A stretch of 64,000 nucleotides of DNA from Lewinellaceae bacterium (GCA_020636095.1 JACJYN010000003.1:1488001-1552000); one strand, 5' to 3'; positions 8,857 through 18,685 are shown, counted from the stretch's first letter. Numbers and translations: made by a program. The notes: generated by a model from the letters alone, not told the origin.

Positions 8857-9328
8857 AGTAATGTAGAGGAGGGGAGATGTGTAAAGGTGTAGAAGTGATG
8901 GACAATTTTCCTCCAACCGTCCTCCAAATTGACTAAATAGAATCCTGCAAAACCGATGTTGTCATCCGAAGGACGAAAAGATGATACCAGAAATTTTCAA
9001 AGGAAGCGTTATATTTGCGCGTCACGTTATAAAACAGGAGTTCGTCAGAGCCTGGCAAATGACGGATGTATTACAGTATGAGGATTTAAAGTATGAATGT
9101 GGCAATGTGTGGCAAAATGTGCCTATTTATGTGGGCAAATCTCCAAAAACTTCCCGGAACACCAAATCAGAAACCTGACTTTTGAAAAAAAATGATGCGT
9201 CGAAGAGATTCCTGTTTACTATTTTTGAGATTGAAAAACTGGGATTTCTTCAGCACGATCATTTCTGAGGGGGGATTTGGGTGCTCATCACGGGCGTTTT
9301 CCGCCCGATAACCGGGCAGTGTGATTTT
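8857..9328. other. Intergenic region without a convincing gene
   Basis: This stretch separates the divergent lipoprotein and TonB-receptor genes. It has one perfect TAnnTTTG match on the plus strand at 9010-9017 (TATATTTG), but without a paired -33 box. A 65-codon plus-strand frame at 8981-9178 has no recognisable features and I do not call it. No repeats, tRNA or strong hairpins were seen. Confidence 0.5.
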
Positions 9329-9360
9329 TTTGAAAACGACATTTATTTTTTTTAACATTG
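9329..9360 (+). promoter_or_regulatory. Candidate promoter of the TonB-receptor operon
   Basis: TTTG at 9329-9332 and TAACATTG at 9353-9360 (one mismatch to TAnnTTTG) are separated by 20 bases, the usual Bacteroidota spacing. The start codon at 9416 would lie about 50 bases downstream of the transcription start. Confidence 0.45.
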
Positions 9361-9415
9361 CGCACAAGCCTTTAAACCTCTTGGTTTTAGTCGAAATTTT
9401 TAAAACAGGAAATTT

Positions 9416-12400
9416 ATGGCACGTTTTTTACTCTTATTTTTCTCACTCCTGATTACTGGAGCGAGCGCTTATGCGCAGACCACGCTACAGGGAAAGGTCA
9501 CGGATAAAGAGACGGGGGAACCCATTCTCTTCGGTTCGGTGGCACTATACAAAAACGGAGTGCTGATCACCGGTACGGAGACCGACTTCGACGGTAATTA
9601 CAACTTCACTGAACTTGACCCCAGTACCTACGATGTGGAGGTCAGTTATGTTGGTTACTCCAAACAGCGGGTCACCAGCGTGAAGGTCCTCGCCGGTAAG
9701 GCAAACAAGCTGGACATGGAAATGACCCCTGAGGGTGTACTGCTCGGCGAGGTCGTGGTCACAGAGTACCGCGTTCCCTTGGTCGAACAGGACAACACCA
9801 CCCAAGGTGCGGTCATCACCAGTGACCAGATCAAAAATCTACCTACCCGAAACATCAATGCTTTGGCGGCTACCACCGCCGGCCTGGCCTCCGCCGATGA
9901 GGGAGACAATATTTCCGTTCGGGGATCACGCGACAACGCCACCGATTTTTACATCGATGGTATTCGCGTGCGGGGCAACCTGATCCCGGAATCGGAGATC
10001 GACCAGTTACAGGTGATTACCGGAGGTATCGAAGCGCAGTATGGCGACGTTACAGGGGGCATCATCTCTATTACGACCAAAGGGCCGTCCAGCCAGTTTT
10101 CCGGTGGTTTCGAGGCGGAGACGTCCCGTTATCTCGACCCCTTCGAACAGAGCCTGATCGGCTTTAACCTCAGCGGCCCCATCCTGCGGCGCACCGAATC
10201 GGACGGCACCCGGTCTTCCATCCTTGGTTTCCGCCTGGCCGGCCGCCTTACGGACCAGCTCGATGACGACCCCACCGCGGTCAATGTTTATCGCGTGAAT
10301 GATGATGCGCTGGCCCGCCTGCAAGCCAATCCGGTTATCGAGCTAGGCGGCAACCAATTTGTGGCGGCGGACTTCCTGACCAACGAGGATGTTGACGTGC
10401 TGGACTATCAGCCCTACGAAAACTTCAAGCGCTATGACCTCACGGCCAAGCTCGATGCCCGCCTCAGCAGCGCCATCGACCTGACCTTTACCGGCGCATA
10501 CAACCGGGAGGAAGACCAGTTCACCCCTGGTGAAACCAGCAACAGCGGTACGAACTGGCGCGTGCTGAACAGCTACAATAACCCTACGGATTACGACCGC
10601 ACCTACCGGGGCAACTTCCGTTTCCGCCACCGTCTGGGCGGCGCTGCTACCGAGGAAGACCGCGCCGGTAAGGGGGCCCTGATCCAGAATGCGAGTTATA
10701 CACTACAGTTCGGCTACGAAAAGCAACTATATGACCTGTACGACCCCCGGCATGGAGATAACCTTTTTAACTATGGCTATATCGGAGACTTCCAACAGGA
10801 GTGGGTGCCCGTCTATCAGTTTGGGGTAGATTCCCTGCAAAATTTGATTGCTACCCACGTTGACTATCGCCAGGTGCTGACCGGCTACCAACCCGATGCT
10901 GAACTTAACCCGGTGCTGGCGGCATACAACAACCCGCTGGGTATTCAGGACAATGAGAACCTGCCGCCGACTATCGATGGCTTCAATACGATTAACGGCA
11001 GAACCATTAACGTTTTCAGTGATTCCTGGAACTTCCACACCAACGTGGGAACTGTTTATAACCTAAACCGCAAGCGAGACAACGACACCTACACCTTTCA
11101 GGCGCGCGCTTCGTTTGACCTCGTGCCAGGAGGCTCCGACAAGGGCCGCCACAACATCCAGCTGGGCGTTTGGTACGAACAGCGGACGAACCGCCAGTAC
11201 GATATTGGCCCTCGCCCCTTATGGGTACTGGCCCGTCAGCTGGCCAACAACCACATCCAGGGTATTCCGTTCGACAGCGAGGGCAACCCGCTTACCGATC
11301 CTACCGGTGAAGTCGATACCCTGTTCATCAATGGCGTCCAGGTGCTGGGGAACCGTTACCAGGTGTCGATCGCTGAAGGAGCGGATGACCTGTTTTACAA
11401 GCGTGTGCGCGAAGTGACGGGAGATGCCCTGACGGATTACGTCAACGTCGATGGCCTGCGGCCGGAAGACCTCAGCCTGGATATGTTCTCCGCCAAGGAA
11501 TTGAATGATTATCAGGATCTTAACCTGAGCTACTACGGCTATACCTACCTGGGGGAAAACTTTGATGGTAATTTTGAAGACTTCTTCACCATGACCACCA
11601 CCGGAGACCCGAATACGGGCATCCGTACTTTCCCCGTGGCGCCCAACCGGCCGATCTACGGCGCAGCTTATGTCCAGGATAAATTCACCTTCAAGGACAT
11701 TATCTTCCGCCTTGGCCTGCGTATCGACCGTTACGACGCCAACACCAAGGTGCTGAAGGATAACTACTCGCTGTATGAGATACAAGGTGCTTCGGATTAC
11801 CACGCGGAGTTCGGCGGCGACCGCCCCGGAAACATCAGCGACGACTTTAAAGTGTACGCCACGGATGAATCCGGCGAACAGGTGCTGGCCTATCGCGACG
11901 GCGACCAGTGGTACCAGTCCAACGGTAACCCGGTCAACAACCCGGCTCTGATCTTCCAGGGTGGTGTGGTCAACCCGGTTTACCGCGACCTGAACGTTCG
12001 CGATGACCTGGACTACATCAAAAAGCGGGGCTTCGATATCAATGCTTCTTTCGAAGATTACGAAGTGCAGGTGAACTTCATGCCTCGCCTGGCTTTCTCC
12101 TTCCCGATCTCCGATGAAGCCAACTTCTTCGCCCATTACGATATTCTGGTGCAGCGCCCTCCGTCCAATACCATTGCTACTCCGATCGACTACTTCTACT
12201 TTTCGGAGCGCGCCAATACCATCAAGAACAACCCGAACCTGAAGCCGGAGCGCACCATCGACTACGAAGTGGGCTTCCAGCAAAAGCTGTCCAACTCTTC
12301 CGCGCTGAAGATCGCAGCTTATTACAAAGAGATGCGGGATATGATCCAAATCCGCACTTTCTTCCCGGTTCCCATCGTAGGGCAGTATACCACCTATGAC

Positions 12401-13105
12401 AACCAGGACTTTGGTACGGTCAAAGGTTTCTCTTTCCAGTATGACATGCGGCGCACGGGCAACCTCTCGTTCAACGCTAACTATACGCTGCAGTTTGCCG
12501 ATGGCACTGGTTCGGATGCGGATTCTCAGCGTAGCCTGAGTAGCCGGGGTAATCTCCGCACGCTCTTCCCGTTGAACTTCGATGAGCGCCACCGCATTGT
12601 CGCCACGATGGACTACCGTTACGCCAGCGGCAATAAGTACACCGGGCCGCGTTTGTTCGGCGCGGATATTTTTGCCAATGCCGGGCTCAACGTGCAGGCC
12701 ATTGGCGTATCAGGCCGCCCTTACACCGCGACGCGGCAGGCCCAGCAGTTGGGTGGCGCCGGGACCATCGGCGCGCTTAATGGCGCCCGCAAACCCTGGA
12801 ATTTTACACTCAACCTGCGTTTGGATAAGAATTTCGAACTGACCCAAAACCTCGGCCTGAACATTTACGTCCGTGTTTCCAATCTGCTGGACCGCGCCAA
12901 CGTGATCAATGTATACTCGGCAACCGGCTCTCCGGAAGACGACGGATTCCTGCGTACGCCGGAAGGACAAGGATCGATCAACAATATTCTCAGCTCCCAG
13001 CGGAGCCTGGAGTCTTTCCTGGCTTCCTACCAGTGGCGGGTACTGAACCCCAACTATTTCAGTTTGCCGCGCCGGATTTATGTAGGAGCAATTTTTGACT
13101 TTTAA
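9416..13105 (+). CDS. TonB-dependent outer-membrane receptor with CarboxypepD-like N-terminal domain
   Basis: The 1229-residue product has a signal peptide (about residues 1-21, ending ASAYAQ). A carboxypeptidase-regulatory-like beta-sandwich follows (TLQGKVTDKETGEPI, DFDGNYNF, VEVSYVGYSKQ; about residues 24-110), then a plug domain (about 120-225, including PTRNINALAATTAGL and IEAQYGDVTGGIISITTKG), then a large 22-strand-type barrel. The last residues (RRIYVGAIFDF) end in Phe, as expected for BAM insertion. Such receptors import or bind ligands at the outer membrane using TonB energy; the ligand is unknown. No SusD partner is adjacent. Instead a giant secreted protein and a PorV-like barrel follow, which is not the usual SusCD arrangement and suggests another role. 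The gene opens a three-gene unit. Confidence 0.92.
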   Translation: MARFLLLFFSLLITGASAYAQTTLQGKVTDKETGEPILFGSVALYKNGVLITGTETDFDGNYNFTELDPSTYDVEVSYVGYSKQRVTSVKVLAGKANKLDMEMTPEGVLLGEVVVTEYRVPLVEQDNTTQGAVITSDQIKNLPTRNINALAATTAGLASADEGDNISVRGSRDNATDFYIDGIRVRGNLIPESEIDQLQVITGGIEAQYGDVTGGIISITTKGPSSQFSGGFEAETSRYLDPFEQSLIGFNLSGPILRRTESDGTRSSILGFRLAGRLTDQLDDDPTAVNVYRVNDDALARLQANPVIELGGNQFVAADFLTNEDVDVLDYQPYENFKRYDLTAKLDARLSSAIDLTFTGAYNREEDQFTPGETSNSGTNWRVLNSYNNPTDYDRTYRGNFRFRHRLGGAATEEDRAGKGALIQNASYTLQFGYEKQLYDLYDPRHGDNLFNYGYIGDFQQEWVPVYQFGVDSLQNLIATHVDYRQVLTGYQPDAELNPVLAAYNNPLGIQDNENLPPTIDGFNTINGRTINVFSDSWNFHTNVGTVYNLNRKRDNDTYTFQARASFDLVPGGSDKGRHNIQLGVWYEQRTNRQYDIGPRPLWVLARQLANNHIQGIPFDSEGNPLTDPTGEVDTLFINGVQVLGNRYQVSIAEGADDLFYKRVREVTGDALTDYVNVDGLRPEDLSLDMFSAKELNDYQDLNLSYYGYTYLGENFDGNFEDFFTMTTTGDPNTGIRTFPVAPNRPIYGAAYVQDKFTFKDIIFRLGLRIDRYDANTKVLKDNYSLYEIQGASDYHAEFGGDRPGNISDDFKVYATDESGEQVLAYRDGDQWYQSNGNPVNNPALIFQGGVVNPVYRDLNVRDDLDYIKKRGFDINASFEDYEVQVNFMPRLAFSFPISDEANFFAHYDILVQRPPSNTIATPIDYFYFSERANTIKNNPNLKPERTIDYEVGFQQKLSNSSALKIAAYYKEMRDMIQIRTFFPVPIVGQYTTYDNQDFGTVKGFSFQYDMRRTGNLSFNANYTLQFADGTGSDADSQRSLSSRGNLRTLFPLNFDERHRIVATMDYRYASGNKYTGPRLFGADIFANAGLNVQAIGVSGRPYTATRQAQQLGGAGTIGALNGARKPWNFTLNLRLDKNFELTQNLGLNIYVRVSNLLDRANVINVYSATGSPEDDGFLRTPEGQGSINNILSSQRSLESFLASYQWRVLNPNYFSLPRRIYVGAIFDF

Positions 13106-13118
13106 TACATCGGGTAGC

Positions 13119-13164
13119 CTGCCGGAGGAAGCAGATCTGATAAAGGTGCGCTCCCTCCCGGCAG
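13119..13164 (+). promoter_or_regulatory. Intercistronic hairpin between receptor and giant protein genes
   Basis: CTGCCGG at 13119-13125 pairs with CCGGCAG at 13158-13164, with further GGAG/CTCC pairing inside. It has no T-run, so it is more likely an mRNA processing or stability structure, or partial attenuator, than a full terminator. Confidence 0.45.
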
Positions 13165-13200
13165 CCCCCGTTCAATCATTCATTCTAAAACTATTGTGCT

Positions 13201-16200
13201 ATGCGTAGATTATTACTAAGCTTGTTGGGTGTGGCCTTTACAGTGGCTCTGGCCTCTGCCCACATCAACCCCAACAGGCCGCAGGCCGAACCAGCTAACA
13301 ACAATAATAGCGTTAATTTCAGGGAAAGTTGTGACGCCGCGAAAACTCAGAGAGACCAGGCGGTCAACAACGTTCGCGCCCGACTCACCACCGGTGGTGA
13401 CGTTTGGTGGGATGGAAATGACGGCCGTTACGTGGTGCCTAAAGTACCTCCCGGGGTGCCGGAAGCATCCTCCCTGTTCGCTGGCGCCGTTTGGCTCGGC
13501 GGAGTCGATGAAGCCGGTAACCTGAAGGTAGCGGCTCAGACCTACGGCCGCTCTGGTGGCCAGACGGACTTCTGGGCCGGCCCGCTTTTCCCGGAAAAGG
13601 AAAAAGAGGATGACCCGGATCCGGGCACCACCGACCAGGAAATTTGTTCCAACTGGGATGCTTTCTTTGTCGTGACCGGCGCAGAGATTGACGAACACAT
13701 CCGCAAATACGAGGAGACGATCAATACGGGAGGAACGTATGAGCCTTCTTCTATCCCTAAGGGCGTCCGCGGATGGCCCGGCAGGGGCAACCCTTTCTTC
13801 CTGGATGTCAACGGCTTTGAATTGCCGAACACCAGCCAGGGACTCGCCGGTTTCTATGATGAAGACGGTGATGGGCTCTACAACCCACAAAATGGTGACT
13901 TCCCGATCATTGAGATTCGGGGTTGCGATTTACCTCAGTATCCGGATGAAATGATCTTCTGGATTTATAACGACAACGGTAATATCCACTCTGAGACCAA
14001 TGCCGACCCCATCCAGATGGAGGTACAGGTGCAGGCCTTCGGTTATGCCACCAACGATGAGCTCAACGATATGACTTTCCAGCGCTATAAGCTGATCAAC
14101 CGCGCCGTAGAGCCGATCGATAGCGCTTTCTTCGCCATGTGGGTCGATCCCGACCTGGGATGTTACACCGATGATTACATCGGATGCGATACGCTGCGAA
14201 GCCTTGGCTATGTATACAACGAAGATGTGCTGGACGGCCAGACCGGCTGCTCCTGCCCACAGGGGGTTGTCACTTATTGTGATGAGGTGCCCATTCTCGG
14301 TGTCGACTACTTCCGCGGCCCGCTGGGCCCGAAGGTCTTTGGCCCCAATGGCGAGCTGCTCAACCCCGGCCGCAACCAGGAGCCTGATACGATCGTGGAA
14401 TTGGGTATGTCTTCCTTTACCTATTTCAATAACCCGAGCGTAGGCAACCATCCCCAGCAAACCGGCGACCCCAACACGGCCTTGGAATATTATCGTTACC
14501 TGACCGGCTCCTGGCGTGACGGCAGCCCCTTCATGTACGGAGGGGACGCATTCGATGAGCCTACCTTCCCGATCGAGTACGCTTTCACCGAATCCCCGGA
14601 TGATGTAAACGGATGGTCTATGTGTACGGCCGACCTGGGAGAAGGCGACCGCCGGACCATTCAGGCTTCCGGGCCATTCCGCCTGGATCCGGGCGCTGTA
14701 AACGAGCTGATCGTTGGCGTCGTTTGGGTGGCCAACCAGGAATATCCCTGCCCCAGCATTCGGAGGTTGCAGGAAGCGGATGACATCGCTCAGGCCTTGT
14801 TCGACAACTGTTTCGATATTACGGATGGGCCGGATGCGCCGGACCTCGATATCATCGAGCTGGACCGCGAACTGATCATCGTACTGACTAATGACACGAC
14901 TACCTCGAATAATGCCTTTGAGGCTTACGAAGAGGTGGGGCTTGAAATTCCCCAGCTGGCGGATGATAGCCTGTACCGTTTTGAAGGATATAAAATCTAC
15001 CAGCTCAATGGATCGAATATCGGCCTGAATCCGGAGAATGTTGCGGATGCATCCAGGGCCCGCCTGATCTATCAGGTCGACCTGCGCAATGGTGTGGAGA
15101 AGATTTTCAACTGGGGGGCGGAAGAAGCGCCAACCGAGGAGACTTACTACGTTCCTTCCCTCATGGTGGATGGAAATGACCAGGGTATCCGCCACACCTT
15201 TACCGTCAGAGAAGATGCATTTGCCGACGAGGACCGCCGCCTGGTCAACCACAAAAAGTATTACTTCGCTGCGGTGGCCTACGCTTACAACGAATACGAA
15301 CCCTTTGACCCGAAAGAGGTGATCGGACAACGCAGGCCCTACCTGGAAGGCCGGAGCAATATCGGCCCCAATGGCGATGGCTTGCCCTACACGGCAATCC
15401 CCCGGCCAATTGTCGACCGGCAGATCAATGCCGCCTATGGTAGCGGCGCCCGCATCACTCGCATCGACGGGTTGGGTAATGGCGGCAATTTCATCGACCT
15501 GAGTGAAGATACCCGCGCTGCACTCGAAGATGCGTTCAGCAAAGGAGATAAAACGCTGGGTGAGCTGACTTATGCCGATGGCCGCGGCCCCATATCTATT
15601 CAGGTATTCAACCCACTGGATGTTAAGGATGGCAGCTTCGAGCTGAGGTTTGTCGATAGCAATCAGGGGGATGACGTCCTCGATCCGAATGCTCGCTGGG
15701 AAATGACGCTCTTCCCGGATGACGGCAGCTACAAGGTAGTCTCTGAGAAGACTATTGACCAGCTGAATGAGCAGATCATCCGCGACTTTGGTTTTACCGT
15801 TTCCATCGGGCAGGTCTCTGAACCCGGATCTAAGGATACGGACGAAAATGGTTACATTCCCAGTGAGATTGCTTATCGCGATGCAACCTCTGAACCCTGG
15901 TATACCTTCTTCCCGGAGGGTTTTGACCTGATCCCCGGAGTTGGTTTCGATGATCAATTGTTTGACTACACTTCATTGGAGGCGGGCCAGATCGATGCTT
16001 CTCTTGATCCCAGTGGCGGACTGGCTCAGTATGGTGATTCACCGCTGCTTCCTTATTATCTGTTAGACTGGAGGTCGAGAGGCTTTTCGCCCTTCACCGG
16101 TGAGATACAGTTTATTTCTCCGATTTGGGCTAATAACAGCGCCGCCAGTATCGTACGCAACCAGATGAAGTTGCAGGATATCAACAACGTAGACATCGTG

Positions 16201-17382
16201 TTTACGTCCAATAAGGACTTGTGGAGCCGCTGCGTGATCGTGGAGTCGGCTAACCGTTTCTACACGGATGCCGGCTGGCCTACTGAGGGTGAACGAAAGC
16301 AGTTTGACCTGCGCGATGCCCTGGCTGTTGGTAAAAACGCCGGCCCGGACGGCCTGCCGGCTCCGGACAACAGCATCGAGCTGAACAAAGATGGCGAACC
16401 TGTCTTATCGGGTGGACAGCCGGTGCTGCAGCGCGGTATGGGTTGGTTCCCGGGTTATGCCGTTGATGTGGAAACCGGGCAACGCCTCAATGTATTCTTC
16501 GGGGAGAACTCGGTTTACGATGGTTCTATCGCTCCCGAAACCTACATTGATTTGCCTGCAGGCCGCGATATGATGTTCAATCCGAACGAGCAGATATTCC
16601 TCGGGTCTGATGAGTTCTTCAATAACCTGCCGCTTCCTTATTATATGGGAGGCCAACATATGGTTTACGTGACCAAGCTGCCGTATGACTCCTGCGAGAT
16701 TTTCCGCCTGAACCTCAAGCCGGGCCCCAGCCCGCTGACGAAGGTAAAAGCGATGCGCGAGATCACCTGGGGCGGTATGGTGGTGCCTTTGGCGGGTATC
16801 AAGATGCTTTCCTATGAAGAAGGCCTCATCCCTGCGGATGTGGTTGTCAAGCTGCGTGCCAACGACCCTTATCAGGTGGAGCAGGATGTGGACTACGGTG
16901 ATTTCGATACGGGCGATGACCGCACCGGCACCGGGGAAAACAACTACCACCCTCTCTACCGGTTCAGCATCGTTGACAAGCAAGCGTCTGAACTGGAAAC
17001 AGTTCAGGTCAATGAGGCACTGGATATGATCGATGTGGTTCCGAACCCTTACTATGGTTTCTCGGACTACGAGACTTCCCAGTTTACCAATACCGTCAAG
17101 ATTACCAACCTGCCGGCCAAGTGTGTCGTAACGATCTACACCCTGGAAGGCAAATTCATCCGCCAGTATGTGCGCGATGAGGTGGGTACGGTTCCATCCG
17201 GTAACAACCGGGCGCTCAACCGCAATCAGATCACCCCGGCTATTGAATGGGATATGAGGAACAACAAGAGCATTCCTATTGCCAGCGGGGTTTACCTGAT
17301 TCACGTTTCGGCGGAAGGCCTGGGTGAGCGCACGCTCAAATGGTTTGGTGTGAACCGCGAGTTCGACCCGTCGGGACTGTAA
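13201..17382 (+). CDS. Giant secreted protein (1393 residues) with FlgD/T9SS-like C-terminal domain
   Basis: I do not recognise a family for the whole protein. Residues 1-20 form a signal peptide (MRRLLLSLLGVAFTVALASA). Near residue 220 is a calcium-loop-like motif, DEDGDGLYNPQNGD. Cysteine-rich phrases occur midway (GCSCPQG). The last 110 residues (DVVPNPYYGF, KITNLPAKCVVTIYTLEGKFIRQ, SGVYLIHV, LKWFGV) have the pattern of FlgD-like / T9SS type A terminal beta-sandwich domains (PNP, then I..L.G, then SGVYL). It is therefore likely exported to the cell surface. It sits between a TonB receptor (95 bases upstream) and a PorV-like barrel (about 90 bases downstream), all on one strand and probably one operon. 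A surface complex, with the giant as the exposed component, is an inference. Confidence 0.75.
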   Translation: MRRLLLSLLGVAFTVALASAHINPNRPQAEPANNNNSVNFRESCDAAKTQRDQAVNNVRARLTTGGDVWWDGNDGRYVVPKVPPGVPEASSLFAGAVWLGGVDEAGNLKVAAQTYGRSGGQTDFWAGPLFPEKEKEDDPDPGTTDQEICSNWDAFFVVTGAEIDEHIRKYEETINTGGTYEPSSIPKGVRGWPGRGNPFFLDVNGFELPNTSQGLAGFYDEDGDGLYNPQNGDFPIIEIRGCDLPQYPDEMIFWIYNDNGNIHSETNADPIQMEVQVQAFGYATNDELNDMTFQRYKLINRAVEPIDSAFFAMWVDPDLGCYTDDYIGCDTLRSLGYVYNEDVLDGQTGCSCPQGVVTYCDEVPILGVDYFRGPLGPKVFGPNGELLNPGRNQEPDTIVELGMSSFTYFNNPSVGNHPQQTGDPNTALEYYRYLTGSWRDGSPFMYGGDAFDEPTFPIEYAFTESPDDVNGWSMCTADLGEGDRRTIQASGPFRLDPGAVNELIVGVVWVANQEYPCPSIRRLQEADDIAQALFDNCFDITDGPDAPDLDIIELDRELIIVLTNDTTTSNNAFEAYEEVGLEIPQLADDSLYRFEGYKIYQLNGSNIGLNPENVADASRARLIYQVDLRNGVEKIFNWGAEEAPTEETYYVPSLMVDGNDQGIRHTFTVREDAFADEDRRLVNHKKYYFAAVAYAYNEYEPFDPKEVIGQRRPYLEGRSNIGPNGDGLPYTAIPRPIVDRQINAAYGSGARITRIDGLGNGGNFIDLSEDTRAALEDAFSKGDKTLGELTYADGRGPISIQVFNPLDVKDGSFELRFVDSNQGDDVLDPNARWEMTLFPDDGSYKVVSEKTIDQLNEQIIRDFGFTVSIGQVSEPGSKDTDENGYIPSEIAYRDATSEPWYTFFPEGFDLIPGVGFDDQLFDYTSLEAGQIDASLDPSGGLAQYGDSPLLPYYLLDWRSRGFSPFTGEIQFISPIWANNSAASIVRNQMKLQDINNVDIVFTSNKDLWSRCVIVESANRFYTDAGWPTEGERKQFDLRDALAVGKNAGPDGLPAPDNSIELNKDGEPVLSGGQPVLQRGMGWFPGYAVDVETGQRLNVFFGENSVYDGSIAPETYIDLPAGRDMMFNPNEQIFLGSDEFFNNLPLPYYMGGQHMVYVTKLPYDSCEIFRLNLKPGPSPLTKVKAMREITWGGMVVPLAGIKMLSYEEGLIPADVVVKLRANDPYQVEQDVDYGDFDTGDDRTGTGENNYHPLYRFSIVDKQASELETVQVNEALDMIDVVPNPYYGFSDYETSQFTNTVKITNLPAKCVVTIYTLEGKFIRQYVRDEVGTVPSGNNRALNRNQITPAIEWDMRNNKSIPIASGVYLIHVSAEGLGERTLKWFGVNREFDPSGL

Positions 17383-17425
17383 AAGGAGGTGTAAATCACA
17401 AAACTTGAAAACAGTAAGAAGTGGT

Positions 17426-17450
17426 GCTTCCGGAGCCTGGCTCCGGAAGC
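17426..17450 (+). promoter_or_regulatory. Perfect intercistronic hairpin before the PorV-like gene
   Basis: GCTTCCGGAG (17426-17435), a five-base loop, and CTCCGGAAGC (17441-17450) form a perfect 10-base-pair stem 22 bases before the next start codon. There is no T-run. It could protect upstream mRNA ends or modulate translation of the following gene. Confidence 0.5.
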
Positions 17451-17471
17451 CATCTTCCAAAAAAAGACTAT

Positions 17472-18524
17472 ATGAATAAGCTTATTTACTTTATCCTTGC
17501 ATTTGCGCTGGTAGGTGTTGCAACGGGGCCTGCCTCTGCAGGTAACCCCGACCGGCAGGGTGAAGCCGGAGCAGGGCAATTACTGTTAAACCCCTATCCA
17601 CGCAGTGCCGGCTTGCATACCATGAATACGTCTTTCGTTTCCGGAGTGGAGGCGATGCACCTCAATGTAGCCGGTATTGGGCGTATCAATAAGACGGAGG
17701 TACAGTTTGGCCACGCCTTATACCTTCAGGGCACCGATATTCGCCTTAATGGCGCAGGTATTGCCCAGAAGGTCGGTAAGGGAGGCGCCATATCGGTCAG
17801 CCTCATGTCTGTTGATTTTGGGGACATTCGGGTCACTACTGAAGACCAGCCCGAAGGAACCGGAACGACCTTCTCGCCCAGCTTTTTCAACCTGGGAGTT
17901 GGTTATGCTCACACCTTCGAAAATAAAGTGTCGGTGGGAGTGCTCTTCCGGGGGGTATCTGAATCGATTCAGGACGTCAACTCCTTTGGCTTTGCGCTCG
18001 ACGCCGGTGTTCAGTACGTTACCGGCCCGCAAGACAATTTCAAGTTTGGTATTTCGCTGCGCAACATCGGTTCTCGTATGACTTACGGAGGCCAGGGCCT
18101 TTCTACTCAGGGGCCTGCGCCCAACGGAGGCGGGTATGAGTTGACCTATGCCCAGCGCTCCGCCGACTTTGAACTGCCCTCGATGCTGAACATTGGCTTG
18201 TCCTATGATTTTATTATTGGCGACAACCACCGCCTGACCGCTTTGGGTAACTTTACTTCCAACTCCTTTTCTCAGGACCAGGTCGGCGGAGGCCTCGAAT
18301 ATTCTCTGAAGGATATGTTTATGCTTCGGGGCGGCTATCGCTATGAGTTCGGCTCTGGCGATGAAGTAGAGCAGCCGATCTACACCGGGCTCAGCGCGGG
18401 CGCTTCCGTTTCTGTGCCATTGAGCAAAGAAAACAAGGATGTGCGTTTCTCCATTGATTATGCTTACCGCAATACCAAAATATGGGACGGTACACACAAT
18501 ATTGGCATTCGCTTTAATATCTAA
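17472..18524 (+). CDS. PorV/PorQ-family outer-membrane beta-barrel protein
   Basis: The product of about 350 residues begins with a signal peptide (MNKLIYFILAFALVGVATGPASAG). It continues with the PorV-type opening (QLLLNPYPRSAGLHTMNTSFVSGVEAMHLNVAGI). Alternating hydrophobic strands follow, with phrases typical of the family: FFNLGVGYAHTFENKVSVGVLFRG, FKFGISLRNIGSRMTYGG, MFMLRGGYRYEFGSG. PorV (LptO) proteins are FadL-like barrels that shuttle T9SS cargo from the SprA translocon to the attachment complex; PorV/PorQ paralogues of unknown job are common. The ATG at 17472 is chosen because it begins the signal peptide. As the third gene after the TonB receptor and the giant protein, it may be a dedicated partner for that protein. 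SprA is encoded about 21 kb away. Confidence 0.85.
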   Translation: MNKLIYFILAFALVGVATGPASAGNPDRQGEAGAGQLLLNPYPRSAGLHTMNTSFVSGVEAMHLNVAGIGRINKTEVQFGHALYLQGTDIRLNGAGIAQKVGKGGAISVSLMSVDFGDIRVTTEDQPEGTGTTFSPSFFNLGVGYAHTFENKVSVGVLFRGVSESIQDVNSFGFALDAGVQYVTGPQDNFKFGISLRNIGSRMTYGGQGLSTQGPAPNGGGYELTYAQRSADFELPSMLNIGLSYDFIIGDNHRLTALGNFTSNSFSQDQVGGGLEYSLKDMFMLRGGYRYEFGSGDEVEQPIYTGLSAGASVSVPLSKENKDVRFSIDYAYRNTKIWDGTHNIGIRFNI

Positions 18525-18606
18525 AATTCAGGCCCCGCGTGGAGGAGCCGTTTTTACGGTAAAACCACTTTCCGCACAGGCTCTTCTCCCCTGGCCTTGA
18601 ATTTTT
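18523..18606 (+). terminator. Terminator of the receptor / giant / PorV-like operon
   Basis: AAAATTCAGGCC just after the stop codon pairs with GGCCTTGAATTTT at the far end, with GAGCC/GGCTC pairing inside and a small inner hairpin (GTTTTTACGGTAAAAC). The 3' end runs into ATTTTT. The arrangement is A-rich then stem then T-rich, so it can work in both directions. The greA promoter overlaps its 3' edge. Confidence 0.6.
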
Positions 18607-18627
18607 CGGCGAATATCGTTACTTTTG
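18597..18627 (+). promoter_or_regulatory. Candidate greA promoter
   Basis: TTG at 18597-18599 and TACTTTTG at 18620-18627 are separated by 20 bases and match the Bacteroidota -33/-7 consensus well. Transcription would start near 18634, giving a leader of about 165 bases before greA. Confidence 0.55.
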
Positions 18628-18639
18628 TAAAACAACCAC

Positions 18640-18685
18640 GGCAAGAACGTTTCCGCAATACCCCGCGGAAGCGTTCTTGCCTTTT
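18640..18685 (+). promoter_or_regulatory. Strong hairpin in the greA leader (possible attenuator)
   Basis: The arm 18640-18656 (GGCAAGAACG...TTCCGC) pairs with 18665-18681 (GCGGAA...GTTCTTGCC) over 17 positions with one G-U pair. The loop is AATACCCC and TTTT follows directly. It lies only a few bases after the predicted transcription start and more than 100 bases before the start codon. That position fits premature termination giving a short RNA. Confidence 0.55.

Noticed and set aside
8981..9178. 65-codon frame in the lipoprotein/TonB-receptor gap
   Set aside because: There is a TAnnTTTG match nearby, but the peptide has no domain, signal or plausible ribosome-binding context.
11219..12592. 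457-codon antisense frame within the TonB receptor gene
   Set aside because: It mirrors the sense reading frame and has no family motifs.
13930..15957. 675-codon open frame antisense to the giant protein gene
   Set aside because: It is a codon-structure shadow of the GC-rich sense gene, with no recognisable domain, signal peptide or start context. The sense gene is clearly coding.
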